DNA of 64,000 bases from Peptoniphilus_B koenoeneniae (GCF_030812875.1 NZ_JAUSTN010000002.1:124001-188000); one strand, 5' to 3'; positions 1 through 8,581 are shown, numbered from the stretch's first letter. Made by a program: numbers and translations. The notes: generated by a model from the sequence alone, not told the origin.

Positions 1-418
1 TTCCAGGTATATTTGCAAGGGGTGCAGCCATACTCTTATACATAATGCATTCTCCTATATAATATCCACAAACTTTAATTATAAGAGCAAATATAAAGGC
101 AGCCATTAGTTTCTTAAAAGAAAGTTTTTTATGAGTAATCTTTCCCATTCCTAGACCCATTATAATTCCTGTTATTATTGTTATAGGCGCCCAAGCTCCC
201 CATCCTGATGTAATGTCAAAAAGTCCCATACCAACAGCTCCTGCTATGGCACCAGGTGTAGGTCCAAGTAAGATGCTTGTTATAAAAAATGGAACATTCC
301 CAAGATGTACAAGACCTCCTGTAACAGGTCCTGGAACTCTAACTACCCAAGTAAATAAATAAGTAAGTGCAATGGAAATTGCACAAGTTGTTATAAAACG
401 TGTATTTTTAGTATTCAT
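1..418 (-). CDS. ECF transporter S component (partial, 3' end outside window)
   Basis: The first 139 codons of a membrane protein that runs off the left edge. It begins MNTKNTRFITTCAI and is strongly hydrophobic, with a central stretch rich in GG, GP and GA (GGLVHLGNVPFF, LLGPTPGAIAG, GMGLFDITSGWG), the look of the small S subunits of energy-coupling-factor vitamin importers (ECF_trS/DUF1393-like family). Such proteins bind a vitamin or its precursor and dock on a shared EcfA-A'-T module encoded elsewhere; the substrate cannot be told from this fragment. The ATG overlaps the hslO stop as ATGA (415-418), so it is probably translationally coupled and the last gene of the upstream operon. Family fairly sure, substrate unknown. 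Confidence 0.75.
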   Translation of the reverse strand, partial: MNTKNTRFITTCAISIALTYLFTWVVRVPGPVTGGLVHLGNVPFFITSILLGPTPGAIAGAVGMGLFDITSGWGAWAPITIITGIIMGLGMGKITHKKLSFKKLMAAFIFALIIKVCGYYIGECIMYKSMAAPLANIPG

Positions 419-1293
419 TTTGTAATCCTCTTTAGTATATTTTTTAATTCTTCTTCTGTAAAATCATACTCCTTGTTGCAAAAATAACATTCAACATGAG
501 CATGACCATCTTCTTCAATAATTTCCCTTAATTCTTTTTCTCCCAAAGACTCTAAAGAATCTTCAACTTTTTCTCTGGAGCAGTTGCATCTGTAACTTAC
601 TTCTTTTTCTTCTAAAATGGAATATTCAATTTCCCCGTAAATTTTATCTAAAATTTCTTTATGAGTAAAATTTTCCAATAAATAAGTAATATTGCCAAGA
701 GATATAATTGAACTTTCAATTTTTTCTATAATTTCTTCTGGACAATCTGGCATAAGCTCGAGAATAAATCCTCCTGCATTTTTAACAGACAAGTCTTTAT
801 CTACTAAAACGCCAAGTCCAACAGCGGAAGGAATTTGCTGAGAGGTTAAAAGATAATTTGCAAAATCCTCTGCAATCTCTCCACTAACTAAGGGAACTTG
901 TCCCACATAAGGTTCTTTCATCCCAAGGTCCATTGTAACTTTTAAAAGGCCCTTTCCCACAAAACCAGCAACATCAATTTTATTATCACTTTGTCTTATA
1001 GGTAAGTCAAAGTCAGGATTTTCCACATAACCTTTTACATAACCGTCATTTTGACAAGTTGCAACTATTCTTCCTCCCGGACCATCTCCTGCAATAATTA
1101 CAGTAAGGGAATCTTCTTTGTTCTTTAAACCACTCACCATAATTGCTGCAGCAGTTAAAGTCCTACCAAGAGCTGCAGAAGCAGTTTTAGATAAATTATG
1201 AATTTTTCTTGCTTCTTCTACTAAATCTCCTGTATCTGCAAATTTTGCTTTTACAAGCCCATCTTTTGAAATTGTACTTATTATTTTTCCCAT
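415..1293 (-). CDS. hslO: Hsp33, redox-regulated holdase chaperone
   Basis: 292 aa, the normal Hsp33 length. The N-terminal about 230 residues form the substrate-binding core. The C-terminal redox switch has the four zinc cysteines: a CxC pair (C236, C238, in YRCNCS) and a CxxC pair (C269, C272, in ECYFCNK). On oxidation the zinc is released and the chaperone holds unfolding proteins in the cytoplasm. Its start overlaps the methyltransferase gene by 13 bases and no strong Shine-Dalgarno is visible, which suggests translational coupling. Recognition is based on the cysteine motif and on conserved blocks such as GPGGRIVA and LLTSQQIPSAVGLGV. Confidence 0.95.
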   Translation of the reverse strand: MGKIISTISKDGLVKAKFADTGDLVEEARKIHNLSKTASAALGRTLTAAAIMVSGLKNKEDSLTVIIAGDGPGGRIVATCQNDGYVKGYVENPDFDLPIRQSDNKIDVAGFVGKGLLKVTMDLGMKEPYVGQVPLVSGEIAEDFANYLLTSQQIPSAVGLGVLVDKDLSVKNAGGFILELMPDCPEEIIEKIESSIISLGNITYLLENFTHKEILDKIYGEIEYSILEEKEVSYRCNCSREKVEDSLESLGEKELREIIEEDGHAHVECYFCNKEYDFTEEELKNILKRITK

Positions 1294-1985
1294 TTTTTAC
1301 AAACAAAGGTCATCCTATGAGACCCTTTAACGTCACCCTCTCTATTGTAGTCATTATATTTTTTTATATCAAAGCCCGCTCTTTTTAAATAAGCTTCTAT
1401 TTTTTTTAAATCGTGGGCTTTTTCAATATGTTCTTCAGTAACTCTCTTATACTTATCCTTATCCCTTATAAAAAAATTTACATAATAAGTATTGAGTCTT
1501 TTATCTTCATCATAGTAATCTTCCCAAACATAAAAAGCATTCTCCGATTCATCCACATAAATTTTTTCCATAGATAAAAACTTTTCATGGGTATTTAAAT
1601 CAAAAATAAATTTGCCTTCATTGTTTAGGTGTTTATAAACATTTTTAAAAATATTTTCTAAGTCTTCTGTTTGTAAAATATAATTCAAACTGTCCGATAG
1701 ACATAAAATTCCATCATAGGTCTTCATCATATTAAAATTCTTTATATCTAACTTATATAGGGGAGCTTTCACTTTATTTCTTGCAATAGCAAGCATATCT
1801 TCCGATAGATCAAAACCTTCCATCTCATACTTATCTTCAAGAAGCTCTATAATTGTTCCGGTTCCGCAAGCCATTTCAAGAATTGTCTTTCCCTCTATTT
1901 CTTCTTTAATAAAATTTGCAAGTTTTTTATAATCTAAGTCCCACATAAGTTCATCATAAACTTCAGCAAAAGAACCATAAATCAT
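1281..1985 (-). CDS. Class I SAM-dependent methyltransferase
   Basis: 234 aa. SAM-binding motif I is clear at about residues 35-43 (ILEMACGTGT), followed by the acidic strand-2 motif (GFDLSEDML) and a motif-IV region (YDGILCLSDSLNYI). The fold is that of small-molecule or YjiC/Ubie-like class I methyltransferases. The substrate cannot be inferred. The 5' end overlaps the cobB stop by 4 bases and the 3' end overlaps hslO by 13, so it sits inside a tightly packed operon. Confidence 0.85.
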   Translation of the reverse strand: MIYGSFAEVYDELMWDLDYKKLANFIKEEIEGKTILEMACGTGTIIELLEDKYEMEGFDLSEDMLAIARNKVKAPLYKLDIKNFNMMKTYDGILCLSDSLNYILQTEDLENIFKNVYKHLNNEGKFIFDLNTHEKFLSMEKIYVDESENAFYVWEDYYDEDKRLNTYYVNFFIRDKDKYKRVTEEHIEKAHDLKKIEAYLKRAGFDIKKYNDYNREGDVKGSHRMTFVCKKWEK

Positions 1986-2704
1986 TTAAGAGCCTCTATA
2001 ATTTTCTTTAAAGTTTTTCCCGCAGGTTCATGAATTACTACTTGTGCATAGGAATCAAAAGGCGTAGGATCATTGTTAATTATAATTAAATTTTTAACGT
2101 ATCTGGGCAAATAATTTACAGGAGAAACTTGTAAGGACGATCCTATAACTATTAAAAGGTCTGCATCTTCCAAATCTTGTGCCGCCCTTGTAAAATCATC
2201 AGGCATCATGTCCCCAAACATTACAACATTTGGCCTTATTACTCCTCCACAATTACATTTAGGTGGAATTATATTTTTTTCCACTTGGTCTTTCATATAA
2301 GAAAAGGGATAAACTTTTCCACAAGACATGCATCTTACATCTCTTGTTTCACCATGAACTTCATAAATATTTGAGCTTCCTGCTTTTGTATGGAGATTAT
2401 CTATGTTTTGTGTAATAATTCCCTGTAAATATCCAAGGTCTTCCAATTCTTTAAGAGCAATATGGCCTTGATTGGGAGATTTGTCATTTAAATCGGATAA
2501 AATAACATAGCCCTCAGAATAAAATCTTTTAGGATTTTTTAACAAAACATCCTTAGATAGAGCTGCCATAGGATCCATTTTTGAGTAATATCCTGTTTCA
2601 GATCTGAAATCAGGTATTCCAGATTCAGTGGATATTCCTGCTCCTGTCAAAGCAAAAATCTTTTTTGAATTTTTTATTAATTCAACTGCTTTTTCTATAG
2701 ACAT
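1982..2704 (-). CDS. cobB: NAD-dependent protein deacylase, sirtuin family
   Basis: 240 aa, typical of a bacterial SIR2 protein. It carries the NAD-binding GAGISTESGIPDFRS signature at about residues 21-35, the TQNID motif, the catalytic histidine in YEVHGETRD, and a zinc-binding module of two cysteine pairs (CMSC and CNC in KCNCGG). It removes acyl groups from lysines with NAD as co-substrate. It directly follows the CPBP protease gene (2-base gap) and overlaps the methyltransferase gene, in the middle of the hpt-hslO operon. Confidence 0.95.
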   Translation of the reverse strand: MSIEKAVELIKNSKKIFALTGAGISTESGIPDFRSETGYYSKMDPMAALSKDVLLKNPKRFYSEGYVILSDLNDKSPNQGHIALKELEDLGYLQGIITQNIDNLHTKAGSSNIYEVHGETRDVRCMSCGKVYPFSYMKDQVEKNIIPPKCNCGGVIRPNVVMFGDMMPDDFTRAAQDLEDADLLIVIGSSLQVSPVNYLPRYVKNLIIINNDPTPFDSYAQVVIHEPAGKTLKKIIEALK

Positions 2705-2706
2705 AA

Positions 2707-3621
2707 CTACCTCCTAAAAATTTGAAAATTATAAACTAAATACAATATTATTTCAGCAAATATAGGAATAAAACTGAAAAGTTCAATGTTTCTAAGACTC
2801 CTGTATTTTTTACCTATTTCACTTACTTTTCTCTTTTTATTCATGTATTTAAAAATATATCTTATGGCAAAAAAACTTATAATACTTGCAAAAGTCAAAA
2901 CAACTATTGTAAAAACTTCCACACTGCCTATTTCTCTTGAAAAATTAGTAGCAGATAAAAATTTAAAAAAGTAGTCATTCAAGTATTTTGCAAAGATAAT
3001 TGCAATTATATTATTTGTAAAATGAGCAGTTATAGGAGCAAAAATTGAGCCTGTAAGCTCCATCATGTTTGAAAATAATATACCTAAAAGCAGGGGCGCA
3101 ATAAAATTTTGTATGTCAAAATGGCTGATGGCAAAGACAAAAGAACTCATAAAAATAGCAAATTTTCTTCCGTAAATGTCATAAGAGCTTAAAACTGCCC
3201 CTCTGAAAAAAATTTCTTCACAAATAGAAGGTAAAAAACATACAAAAATAAAATATTTTTTAATTTCCGACTTGGTAAAAAGATCCATGGAAAAATTATT
3301 AAATTCCACAAACTTTGAAATTAAAGTCAAAAATATGCCGTTAAATAAAAGTATTATGGGGTAGGACAAAATAGTTACTAAGATAACTAAAAATAAATCT
3401 GTAAAGCTTATTTTGTTTATATTTAAAATACTTTTAGCCCTTCCACTTAAATTAACAACTATTAAAGAAGGGATAAGGAGGATAAAAACCTCAGTAATAA
3501 AAGTTCCCAGGAAAAAATTTTTGTCTTGTATAGAATTTCCTATGGTCAAAAAAAGTATGCCGAAGATAAGACAAAAGATATTAACGCTGAAAACATTAAG
3601 ATATTTTCTATTTGTTCTCAT
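2707..3621 (-). CDS. CPBP family intramembrane glutamic endopeptidase
   Basis: 304 aa, about eight hydrophobic segments. The three CPBP (Abi/CAAX protease) motifs are visible: EExxxR as CEEIFFRG, FxxxH as FAISHFD, and HxxxN as AHFTNN. In this family the two glutamates and histidines form the active site inside the membrane. Roles range from prenyl-protein processing to bacteriocin immunity; nothing nearby points to a bacteriocin. The start overlaps the hpt 3' end by 14 bases. Confidence 0.85.
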   Translation of the reverse strand: MRTNRKYLNVFSVNIFCLIFGILFLTIGNSIQDKNFFLGTFITEVFILLIPSLIVVNLSGRAKSILNINKISFTDLFLVILVTILSYPIILLFNGIFLTLISKFVEFNNFSMDLFTKSEIKKYFIFVCFLPSICEEIFFRGAVLSSYDIYGRKFAIFMSSFVFAISHFDIQNFIAPLLLGILFSNMMELTGSIFAPITAHFTNNIIAIIFAKYLNDYFFKFLSATNFSREIGSVEVFTIVVLTFASIISFFAIRYIFKYMNKKRKVSEIGKKYRSLRNIELFSFIPIFAEIILYLVYNFQIFRR

Positions 3622-4135
3622 AAGTAAAAATATAAGGAACGTTTCTCATATAGTCCCCGTAATTAAGACCATAGCCTACTATAAATACATCTTCAATGGT
3701 AAAAGCTACATAATCTGGTTCAACATCTACCTCTCTTCTTGAAGGTTTGTTTAAACAAACGCAAGATTTAAGACTTTTGGGACCCATCTTTTGAACTTTT
3801 TCTTTTACAGCCTTTAAAGTATTTCCTGAATCTACAATATCATCAACAATTAAAACATCTCTGTCTTTTACACTACTTCTAAGTCCACCTAGGAAATTTA
3901 CAATACCGGAACTTTTTTCTTCATTTTCATAACTTGTAGTTGTTAAAAAATCAATTTCAAGTTTTAAATCAATATTTCTCACAAGATCAGCAGCAAAAAT
4001 AAATGAACCTCTAAGAAGAGAAATAACTAAAAGATCCTTATCTTTATAGTCTTCAGTTAAAATCTTCCCAAGTTCAACTACTCTTTTATCTATGTCTTCC
4101 TTTGAAAAAAGAATAAGACGTTTTTTATTTTCCAT
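3608..4135 (-). CDS. hpt: Hypoxanthine phosphoribosyltransferase
   Basis: 175 aa, the usual length for bacterial HPRT. The PRPP-binding loop is LIVDDIVDSGNTL at about residues 94-106, followed by the LKSCVCLNKPSRR region and the C-terminal VGYGLNYGDYMRNVPYI hood motif. It salvages hypoxanthine and guanine to IMP and GMP. A 37-codon membrane-peptide gene overlaps its 5' end, and the CPBP protease gene overlaps its 3' end. In many Firmicutes hpt lies beside tilS and ftsH; here ftsH is elsewhere (29.7 kb), so that cluster is not kept. Confidence 0.96.
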   Translation of the reverse strand: MENKKRLILFSKEDIDKRVVELGKILTEDYKDKDLLVISLLRGSFIFAADLVRNIDLKLEIDFLTTTSYENEEKSSGIVNFLGGLRSSVKDRDVLIVDDIVDSGNTLKAVKEKVQKMGPKSLKSCVCLNKPSRREVDVEPDYVAFTIEDVFIVGYGLNYGDYMRNVPYIFTYENK

Positions 4136-4238
4136 GATTACCCCTTTTTATCTCCCTTATTTCTTTTTGTATGTCAATTAAACTCATTTGAATAGTAATT
4201 AAAATAATTATTATAATTATTAAGTAAATATCTCTCAT
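4125..4238 (-). CDS. Small membrane peptide, 37 aa, unknown
   Basis: Short reading frame ATG 4238 to TAA 4125, starting MRDIYLIIII and ending IKRGNHGK. One transmembrane helix of almost pure Ile/Leu (residues 4-16) is followed by a charged, probably helical tail (DIQKEIREIKR). A good Shine-Dalgarno (AAGGGG, 6 bases before ATG) precedes it, and it overlaps the hpt start by 11 bases, as a coupled leader gene would. I do not recognise the sequence. It could be a genuine small protein or a translated leader; the ribosome-binding site and hydrophobic-then-charged layout argue for translation. Confidence 0.5.
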   Translation of the reverse strand: MRDIYLIIIIIILITIQMSLIDIQKEIREIKRGNHGK

Positions 4239-4301
4239 AAATACCCCTTATAAAATTATAACATTAAAGACCACTTCTATAAATAAGCTATAAATAAGTT
4301 T

Positions 4302-4324
4302 AAAAAATACCGGCTCTTGCCGGC
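4302..4324 (-). terminator. Rho-independent terminator after recR
   Basis: CCGGC/GCCGG stem with a 4-base loop (4310-4323), followed on the minus strand by a run of six T (4302-4307). It ends the dnaX-ebfC-recR operon directly after the recR stop. Confidence 0.85.
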
Positions 4325-4326
4325 AC

Positions 4327-4920
4327 TTAAATTTCTTGTCTATTGTTTAATGCAGTTGAAATAGTAACTTCATCATAATATTGAAGATCTCCTCCCACAG
4401 GAATGCCATATGCAATTCTTGTAGTTTTAATTCCAAGAGGACTTAAAAGTCTTTTTAAATACATAGCAGTAGTATCTCCGTCAGTTGTAGGATTAGTTGC
4501 AACAATAATTTCTTTAATTTCCGGATTAGATAATCTTTTTATAAGTTCACTTATAGTCAAATCATCTGGGGATACTCCCCTTAAAGGTTTTATGGTTCCG
4601 TGAAGAACATGATAAAGGCCATGATAAGCTCCGGTCCTTTCCATTGCTAAAACATCCTTTGGGTATTCTACAATACAAATAGTAGAAGAATCCCTATTTA
4701 AATCAGAGCATATGCTGCAAGGATCTCCATCAGTAAAATTACAACAAATTGAACATCTTTTTGTATTTAATTTTGCATTAATTATTGAATCCGATAATTT
4801 TTTTACATTTATTTCATCTAAATCCAAAATATAATAAGCAAGTCTTTGAGCTGTTTTTTCTCCAATACCTGGAAGACCTGAAAGCTCATTAATTAATTCT
4901 TCAATGGGTTTTTGACTCAT
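4327..4920 (-). CDS. recR: Recombination mediator protein RecR
   Basis: 197 aa. N-terminal helix-hairpin-helix (LSGLPGIGEKTAQRLAYYIL), a four-cysteine zinc finger at about residues 57-72 (CSICCNFTDGDPCSIC), then a Toprim domain starting with CIVEYPKDVLAME and containing ATNPTTDGDTTAMYL, and a C-terminal GIPVGGDLQYYDE segment. It works with RecF/RecO in loading RecA on gapped DNA. The start overlaps the ebfC stop by 4 bases; dnaX-ebfC-recR is the classical bacterial order. Confidence 0.97.
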   Translation of the reverse strand: MSQKPIEELINELSGLPGIGEKTAQRLAYYILDLDEINVKKLSDSIINAKLNTKRCSICCNFTDGDPCSICSDLNRDSSTICIVEYPKDVLAMERTGAYHGLYHVLHGTIKPLRGVSPDDLTISELIKRLSNPEIKEIIVATNPTTDGDTTAMYLKRLLSPLGIKTTRIAYGIPVGGDLQYYDEVTISTALNNRQEI

Positions 4921-5258
4921 AGGCCAAGACCCGGAATGTTTAAACCTCCGGTTAATTTTCCCATTTGTTTTGCAGCCTTTTCATCACTTTCCTTTAAAGC
5001 TCCATTTACAGCTGCAACAATTAAATCTTCAAGCATCTCTACATCATCTGGATCAACCACATCCTTATCAAGTTTAATACTTAAAAGTTCTTTTTGACCG
5101 TTAACTGTAGCTTCAACAGCTCCGCCACCTGATGTAAAACTTGTAGTTTCTTCTTTAAGGTTATCTTGCATTTCTTCCATTTGTTTTTGAAGCTTTTGCA
5201 TTTGCTTCATCATGTTGTTCATGTTCCCACCACCGGGAAATCCTTGAAATTTTGCCAT
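4917..5258 (-). CDS. ebfC: YbaB/EbfC family nucleoid-associated protein
   Basis: 113 aa. It has the Gly/Phe/Met/Gln-rich N-terminus (FPGGGNMNNMMKQMQKLQKQ), a coiled coil, and the conserved GGGAVEATVNGQKELLSIKLD strand region of the family. Family members are small DNA-binding dimers. Position between dnaX and recR is the family's normal location and supports the call. Confidence 0.95.
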   Translation of the reverse strand: MAKFQGFPGGGNMNNMMKQMQKLQKQMEEMQDNLKEETTSFTSGGGAVEATVNGQKELLSIKLDKDVVDPDDVEMLEDLIVAAVNGALKESDEKAAKQMGKLTGGLNIPGLGL

Positions 5259-5260
5259 TT

Positions 5261-6934
5261 TTAATTCCTTTCTATATTTTCTTTTCCAAACAAATCATAA
5301 AGTTTGTCTATAGCTTTTTCCTTTTCAATATTTTTTTTAAGTTGAAATTTTATATTTATATCCCTATTAAATTCTTTTTTTAAAATTTTTTCAATAGCTT
5401 TAATATTATCTTCCCTATTAATAAGATCATACTGTAAGTTTTTTTCTTCCATAAAATCTATGGTAAGTCTATCCTTATCTAAATAGCAAGAAGAGGCTTC
5501 TTTTAAGTTTATGGACATTATAAGTAGATTGTTTTCTAATGCTAAACTTATGAGTTTATCTAAATCAAAATCTCCATCTTGTGTCAAAACTTCTTCCTGA
5601 TTTTTTTCTTCCTTCAAATTCTCCTCGGATTCAATAAACATTCCCTCGGGAACTGAAATCTCGTCAAAATCTTCCTCTTGACCTTGAAAACTATCTTCTG
5701 CCATAGAATCAAGATAATCTTCATAAGATTTATCGTAAGATTTTTTTTGATTTTCAGTTTGAGCTTCAAAATTTGCACTTTGAACTTTTTTTAAATCTTT
5801 AGAAGACAAAAATTTTATCTTATTTTCCAAATTTTCAAGGCGACTTAAAAGAGAATCTCCACCGTTACAAAGCTCAATTAAAGAAAGCTCTAAAATAATT
5901 CTCTTATTAGTAGCAAATTTGCTTTTTTCCTTAGCTGTATTTAAAGAATTTATAATTTCAATAATAAAACCTAAAGAAAATTCTGAAGCTAAATTTAAAT
6001 AACTTTCCAAATCGCTAACCCATAAAATTTCCTTGGGATCTTTAACTTCTTTTGCAATTAATATCCTTCTGAAAAAAGTGATAATTTCATCTAAAAGAAC
6101 ATTTAAATCCCTTCCCTCATCAGATAACTTTGCAACTTGCTTAATAATTTTATCAGAGTCCCTGTTTAAAATACCCCTTGCCAAAGCAAAAAGATTGTCC
6201 TCAGTTGTCATGCCTAAAATAGAAATGGCATCCTCATAGGAAATGTAATCTGGACTTGAAGCTACAAGTCTATCTAAAAGAGAAACCGCATCTCTCATGG
6301 AACCATCAGCAGCATTTGCAATAATCGTATAGACTCTTTCATCTATTTGTTTATTTTCCTTTTGTAAAATATCTTTTAAATTCTCAATTATTTTAGGAAT
6401 AGAAATTCTAACAAAATTATATCTTTGAGTCCTTGATAAAATAGTTTGGGGAACTCTTTCCGGCTCCGTTGTAGCAAGAATAAAAATTAAATATTCCGGA
6501 GGTTCTTCCAAAACTTTTAAAAGAGCATTAAAAGCTCCCTTGCTCAGCATATGAACTTCATCAATAATATATACCTTATATTTTGATTGGGATGGGGGAT
6601 AAACCACCTTTTCCTTTAATTCACGAATATCATCAACACCGTTATTACTTGCGGCATCCATTTCCACAACATCTAAGTTTGTTCCATTTAATATGGACTT
6701 GCAAACTTCACACTCATTACAAGGATTGCCATCAACAGGATGCAGACAATTTACAGCCCTTGATAAAATCTTTGCCATGGAAGTCTTTCCCGTTCCCCTT
6801 GTGCCTGAAAATAAATAAGCATGAGAAACTTCTTTATTTTTAACTTGATGCTTAATGGCATTTTTTATATGATCTTGACCTACAATTTCATCAAAATTTT
6901 TAGATCTGTATTTTCTATATAGTGCTTGATACAT
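5261..6934 (-). CDS. dnaX: DNA polymerase III subunit gamma/tau
   Basis: 557 aa. Clamp-loader AAA+ ATPase: Walker A GTRGTGKT at residues 44-51, zinc cysteines C64, C73, C76 and C79, Walker B with IIDEVHML, and a sensor region ILATTEPERVPQTILSRTQRYNF. The C-terminal third is acidic and low complexity before a short conserved end, as in tau. A TATAAT box lies just upstream (GTTATAATT, about 6954-6959 on the minus strand) inside an imperfect ACATA/TATGT inverted repeat. No programmed-frameshift A-run was identified with confidence. First gene of dnaX-ebfC-recR. Confidence 0.97.
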   Translation of the reverse strand: MYQALYRKYRSKNFDEIVGQDHIKNAIKHQVKNKEVSHAYLFSGTRGTGKTSMAKILSRAVNCLHPVDGNPCNECEVCKSILNGTNLDVVEMDAASNNGVDDIRELKEKVVYPPSQSKYKVYIIDEVHMLSKGAFNALLKVLEEPPEYLIFILATTEPERVPQTILSRTQRYNFVRISIPKIIENLKDILQKENKQIDERVYTIIANAADGSMRDAVSLLDRLVASSPDYISYEDAISILGMTTEDNLFALARGILNRDSDKIIKQVAKLSDEGRDLNVLLDEIITFFRRILIAKEVKDPKEILWVSDLESYLNLASEFSLGFIIEIINSLNTAKEKSKFATNKRIILELSLIELCNGGDSLLSRLENLENKIKFLSSKDLKKVQSANFEAQTENQKKSYDKSYEDYLDSMAEDSFQGQEEDFDEISVPEGMFIESEENLKEEKNQEEVLTQDGDFDLDKLISLALENNLLIMSINLKEASSCYLDKDRLTIDFMEEKNLQYDLINREDNIKAIEKILKKEFNRDINIKFQLKKNIEKEKAIDKLYDLFGKENIERN

Positions 6935-7027
6935 AATTCACCCTTTTTTAATTATAACATACGTATCTATGTATTAGGCACAAAGCTTCTCTCAAAAAAT
7001 TTTTTAAAAAATTAAGATAATATTTTT

Positions 7028-7214
7028 TACGCTTCACGTGAAGCATTTTGTTTTTGTTTTTTCTATTTTTTCTTTATATTTTTCTTTTTCATTTTTTATC
7101 TTATTTAAGTCGCCTTACGGCGCCGGACCAATAAATTTGTTCCTACAAAACTTATGTAAGACTCTAGGGACCATTTTACCGGTCCGCGTGTATTGTGTGA
7201 GAAAACAAAATAAA
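7028..7214. repeat. Palindromic intergenic repeat, copy A
   Basis: Modules in order: perfect 14-base palindrome GCTTCACGTGAAGC (7031-7044); a T-rich stretch; the hairpin CGCCTTACGGCG (7111-7122) running into GCCGGACCAATAAATT (from 7123) and ending CCTACA; a short spacer; then TAGGGACC...TTTACCGGTCCGCGTG (7165-7190) and an A-rich tail (AACAAAATAAAT). The same modules recur in the same order at 58.7-59.1 kb. The left and right GGACC blocks are inverted copies of one another, so the unit has inverted ends. Confidence 0.8.
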
Positions 7215-7240
7215 TTTTTTTATAAAATATTTTTTCAAAT

Positions 7241-7270
7241 TAAAAAACCTTAACTTTTATTGTTAAGGTT
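7241..7270 (-). terminator. Rho-independent terminator after the aminopeptidase gene
   Basis: Stem AACCTTAAC (7246-7254) pairs with GTTAAGGTT (7262-7270) around a 7-base loop, followed on the minus strand by a run of T. Confidence 0.85.
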
Positions 7271-7291
7271 TAATTTAAATATATAAAATTT

Positions 7292-8524
7292 TTAAATTAC
7301 AAAATCGCCATTTTTAAAAATCTCTACTTCTTCTCCGTTTTCTTTTATACCTATAATTTCCGTTGATTCGTCTCCTACCATGAAGTCAACGTGAACTAAA
7401 GAGTCGTTTACTCCATTTTGTAAAAGTTCTTCTTCAGACATATTTTCACTTCCCTTTAAACAATTTGGATATGCTGCTCCAAGGGCAAAATGGCATGAAG
7501 CATTTTCATCATAAAGGGTGTTATAAAAAAGTACTCCCGTTTGAGAAATCGGTGAATGATATGGAACAAGGGCAACTTCTCCCAGCCTTTTTGCTCCTTC
7601 ATCTGCTGTTAAAATATTTTCTAAGACTTCTTTTCCTTCTTTTGCTCCATATTCTACAACTTGACCATCTTTAAATTTAAACCAAAAATCTTTTACCAGG
7701 CTTCCGTTGTGATTTAAGGGTTTTGTTGCATATACTATTCCATCTACTCCTTGTCTATGAGGAAGGGAAAAAATTTCTTCTGTTGGAATATTTGCAACAA
7801 ATTTTTGACCATCTTTATTTATTTCTTCTGCTCCTTCAAAAATATAATTTTCAGGAAGTTTTACTCTTAAATCTGTTCCAAGTTTTGATTTATAGTGAAG
7901 TTCTTTAAATTTACTTTGGGTCATATATTTTGCACGATTTTTTAAAGTTTTTATGTGTTCATTCCAATTTTCAATTGGATCTCCTTCTAAAACTCTTGCA
8001 GTTTTAAATATTAAATCCCAAAGTCTTTCTATTACCACATGATTTTCATATTCAGGAAATACAACTTTTCCCCATTTAAGAACTGGAGCTCCTATTACAC
8101 ACCAGGAAATATAGTCTGCCATCATTTTGTCATAATAATTTTTCATGGCTTTTGAAACTGCTATGTTTCTTATTTTTATTTTATTTTTATCTATATTTTC
8201 GAAGGCATAGGGGTCTTCTCCCGTTACTGAAAGTCTTTTCCATTTTTCTTTTATTTTAAGCTCAGATTTATCTATAAGATATTGAGGAACTTCAGCAAGA
8301 CTTTCTTCATCTTGGTAAGTGTAGTCAAGCTTTGAAAGGTCTGTGTCCCTATAATCCACAAAAACTTTTTTTGCTCCCATTTCATAGGCTGTTTGACACA
8401 AAACTTTTGCAAAGTCTGCTCTTTCTACAGGAATATTTATTTCTAAAATATCACCTTTTTGAATATTCAAGCCCTTAACCATAACAAGTTTTGCATAAGC
8501 TTTTATTTTTTCTTTAAATTTCAT
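7292..8524 (-). CDS. pepS: M29 family aminopeptidase (AmpS/PepS type)
   Basis: 410 aa, normal for M29 metallo-aminopeptidases. Family blocks include GDILEINIPVERADFAKVL near the N-terminus, VANIPTEEIFSLPHRQGVDG, the glutamate-containing AKEGKEVLENILTADEGAKRLGE region, and the C-terminal metal-site stretch with NASCHFALGAAYP and NDSLVHVDFMVG. These provide the Glu/His/Asp ligands of the dinuclear metal centre. It is probably cytoplasmic and releases N-terminal residues from peptides. A GAGGTGAT Shine-Dalgarno and a TATAAT box lie upstream, in the region shared with divergent deoD. Confidence 0.93.
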   Translation of the reverse strand: MKFKEKIKAYAKLVMVKGLNIQKGDILEINIPVERADFAKVLCQTAYEMGAKKVFVDYRDTDLSKLDYTYQDEESLAEVPQYLIDKSELKIKEKWKRLSVTGEDPYAFENIDKNKIKIRNIAVSKAMKNYYDKMMADYISWCVIGAPVLKWGKVVFPEYENHVVIERLWDLIFKTARVLEGDPIENWNEHIKTLKNRAKYMTQSKFKELHYKSKLGTDLRVKLPENYIFEGAEEINKDGQKFVANIPTEEIFSLPHRQGVDGIVYATKPLNHNGSLVKDFWFKFKDGQVVEYGAKEGKEVLENILTADEGAKRLGEVALVPYHSPISQTGVLFYNTLYDENASCHFALGAAYPNCLKGSENMSEEELLQNGVNDSLVHVDFMVGDESTEIIGIKENGEEVEIFKNGDFVI

Positions 8525-8552
8525 TTAATCACCTCTAAAATATTATAGCATC

Positions 8553-8581
8553 TTGAAGATAAAGCTTCATTAATATAAAAT
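8553..8581 (+). promoter_or_regulatory. Promoter of deoD-comEA
   Basis: TTGAAG (8553-8558), 17-base spacer, TAAAAT (8576-8581). The Shine-Dalgarno AAGGAG and ATG at 8613 follow. Confidence 0.65.

Larger units (their letters stand above)
6935..7291. other. Gene-free interval between pepS and dnaX
   Basis: 357 bases without a credible gene. It holds, from left to right, the dnaX promoter region with its TATAAT box, one copy of the palindromic intergenic repeat (about 7028-7214) and the pepS terminator (7244-7270). I looked here for the 4.5S/scRNA that often lies upstream of dnaX in Firmicutes and did not find its conserved tip. Confidence 0.7.

Noticed and set aside
2707..3621. CPBP protease as bacteriocin immunity gene
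   Set aside because: No bacteriocin precursor or transporter nearby; surrounded by housekeeping genes.
6935..7027. 4.5S/scRNA gene upstream of dnaX
   Set aside because: The expected conserved tip hairpin of the signal-recognition RNA is not visible.
7038..7253. 71-codon plus-strand frame
   Set aside because: It runs through the palindromic repeat, has no Shine-Dalgarno and reads low-complexity Phe-rich sequence.
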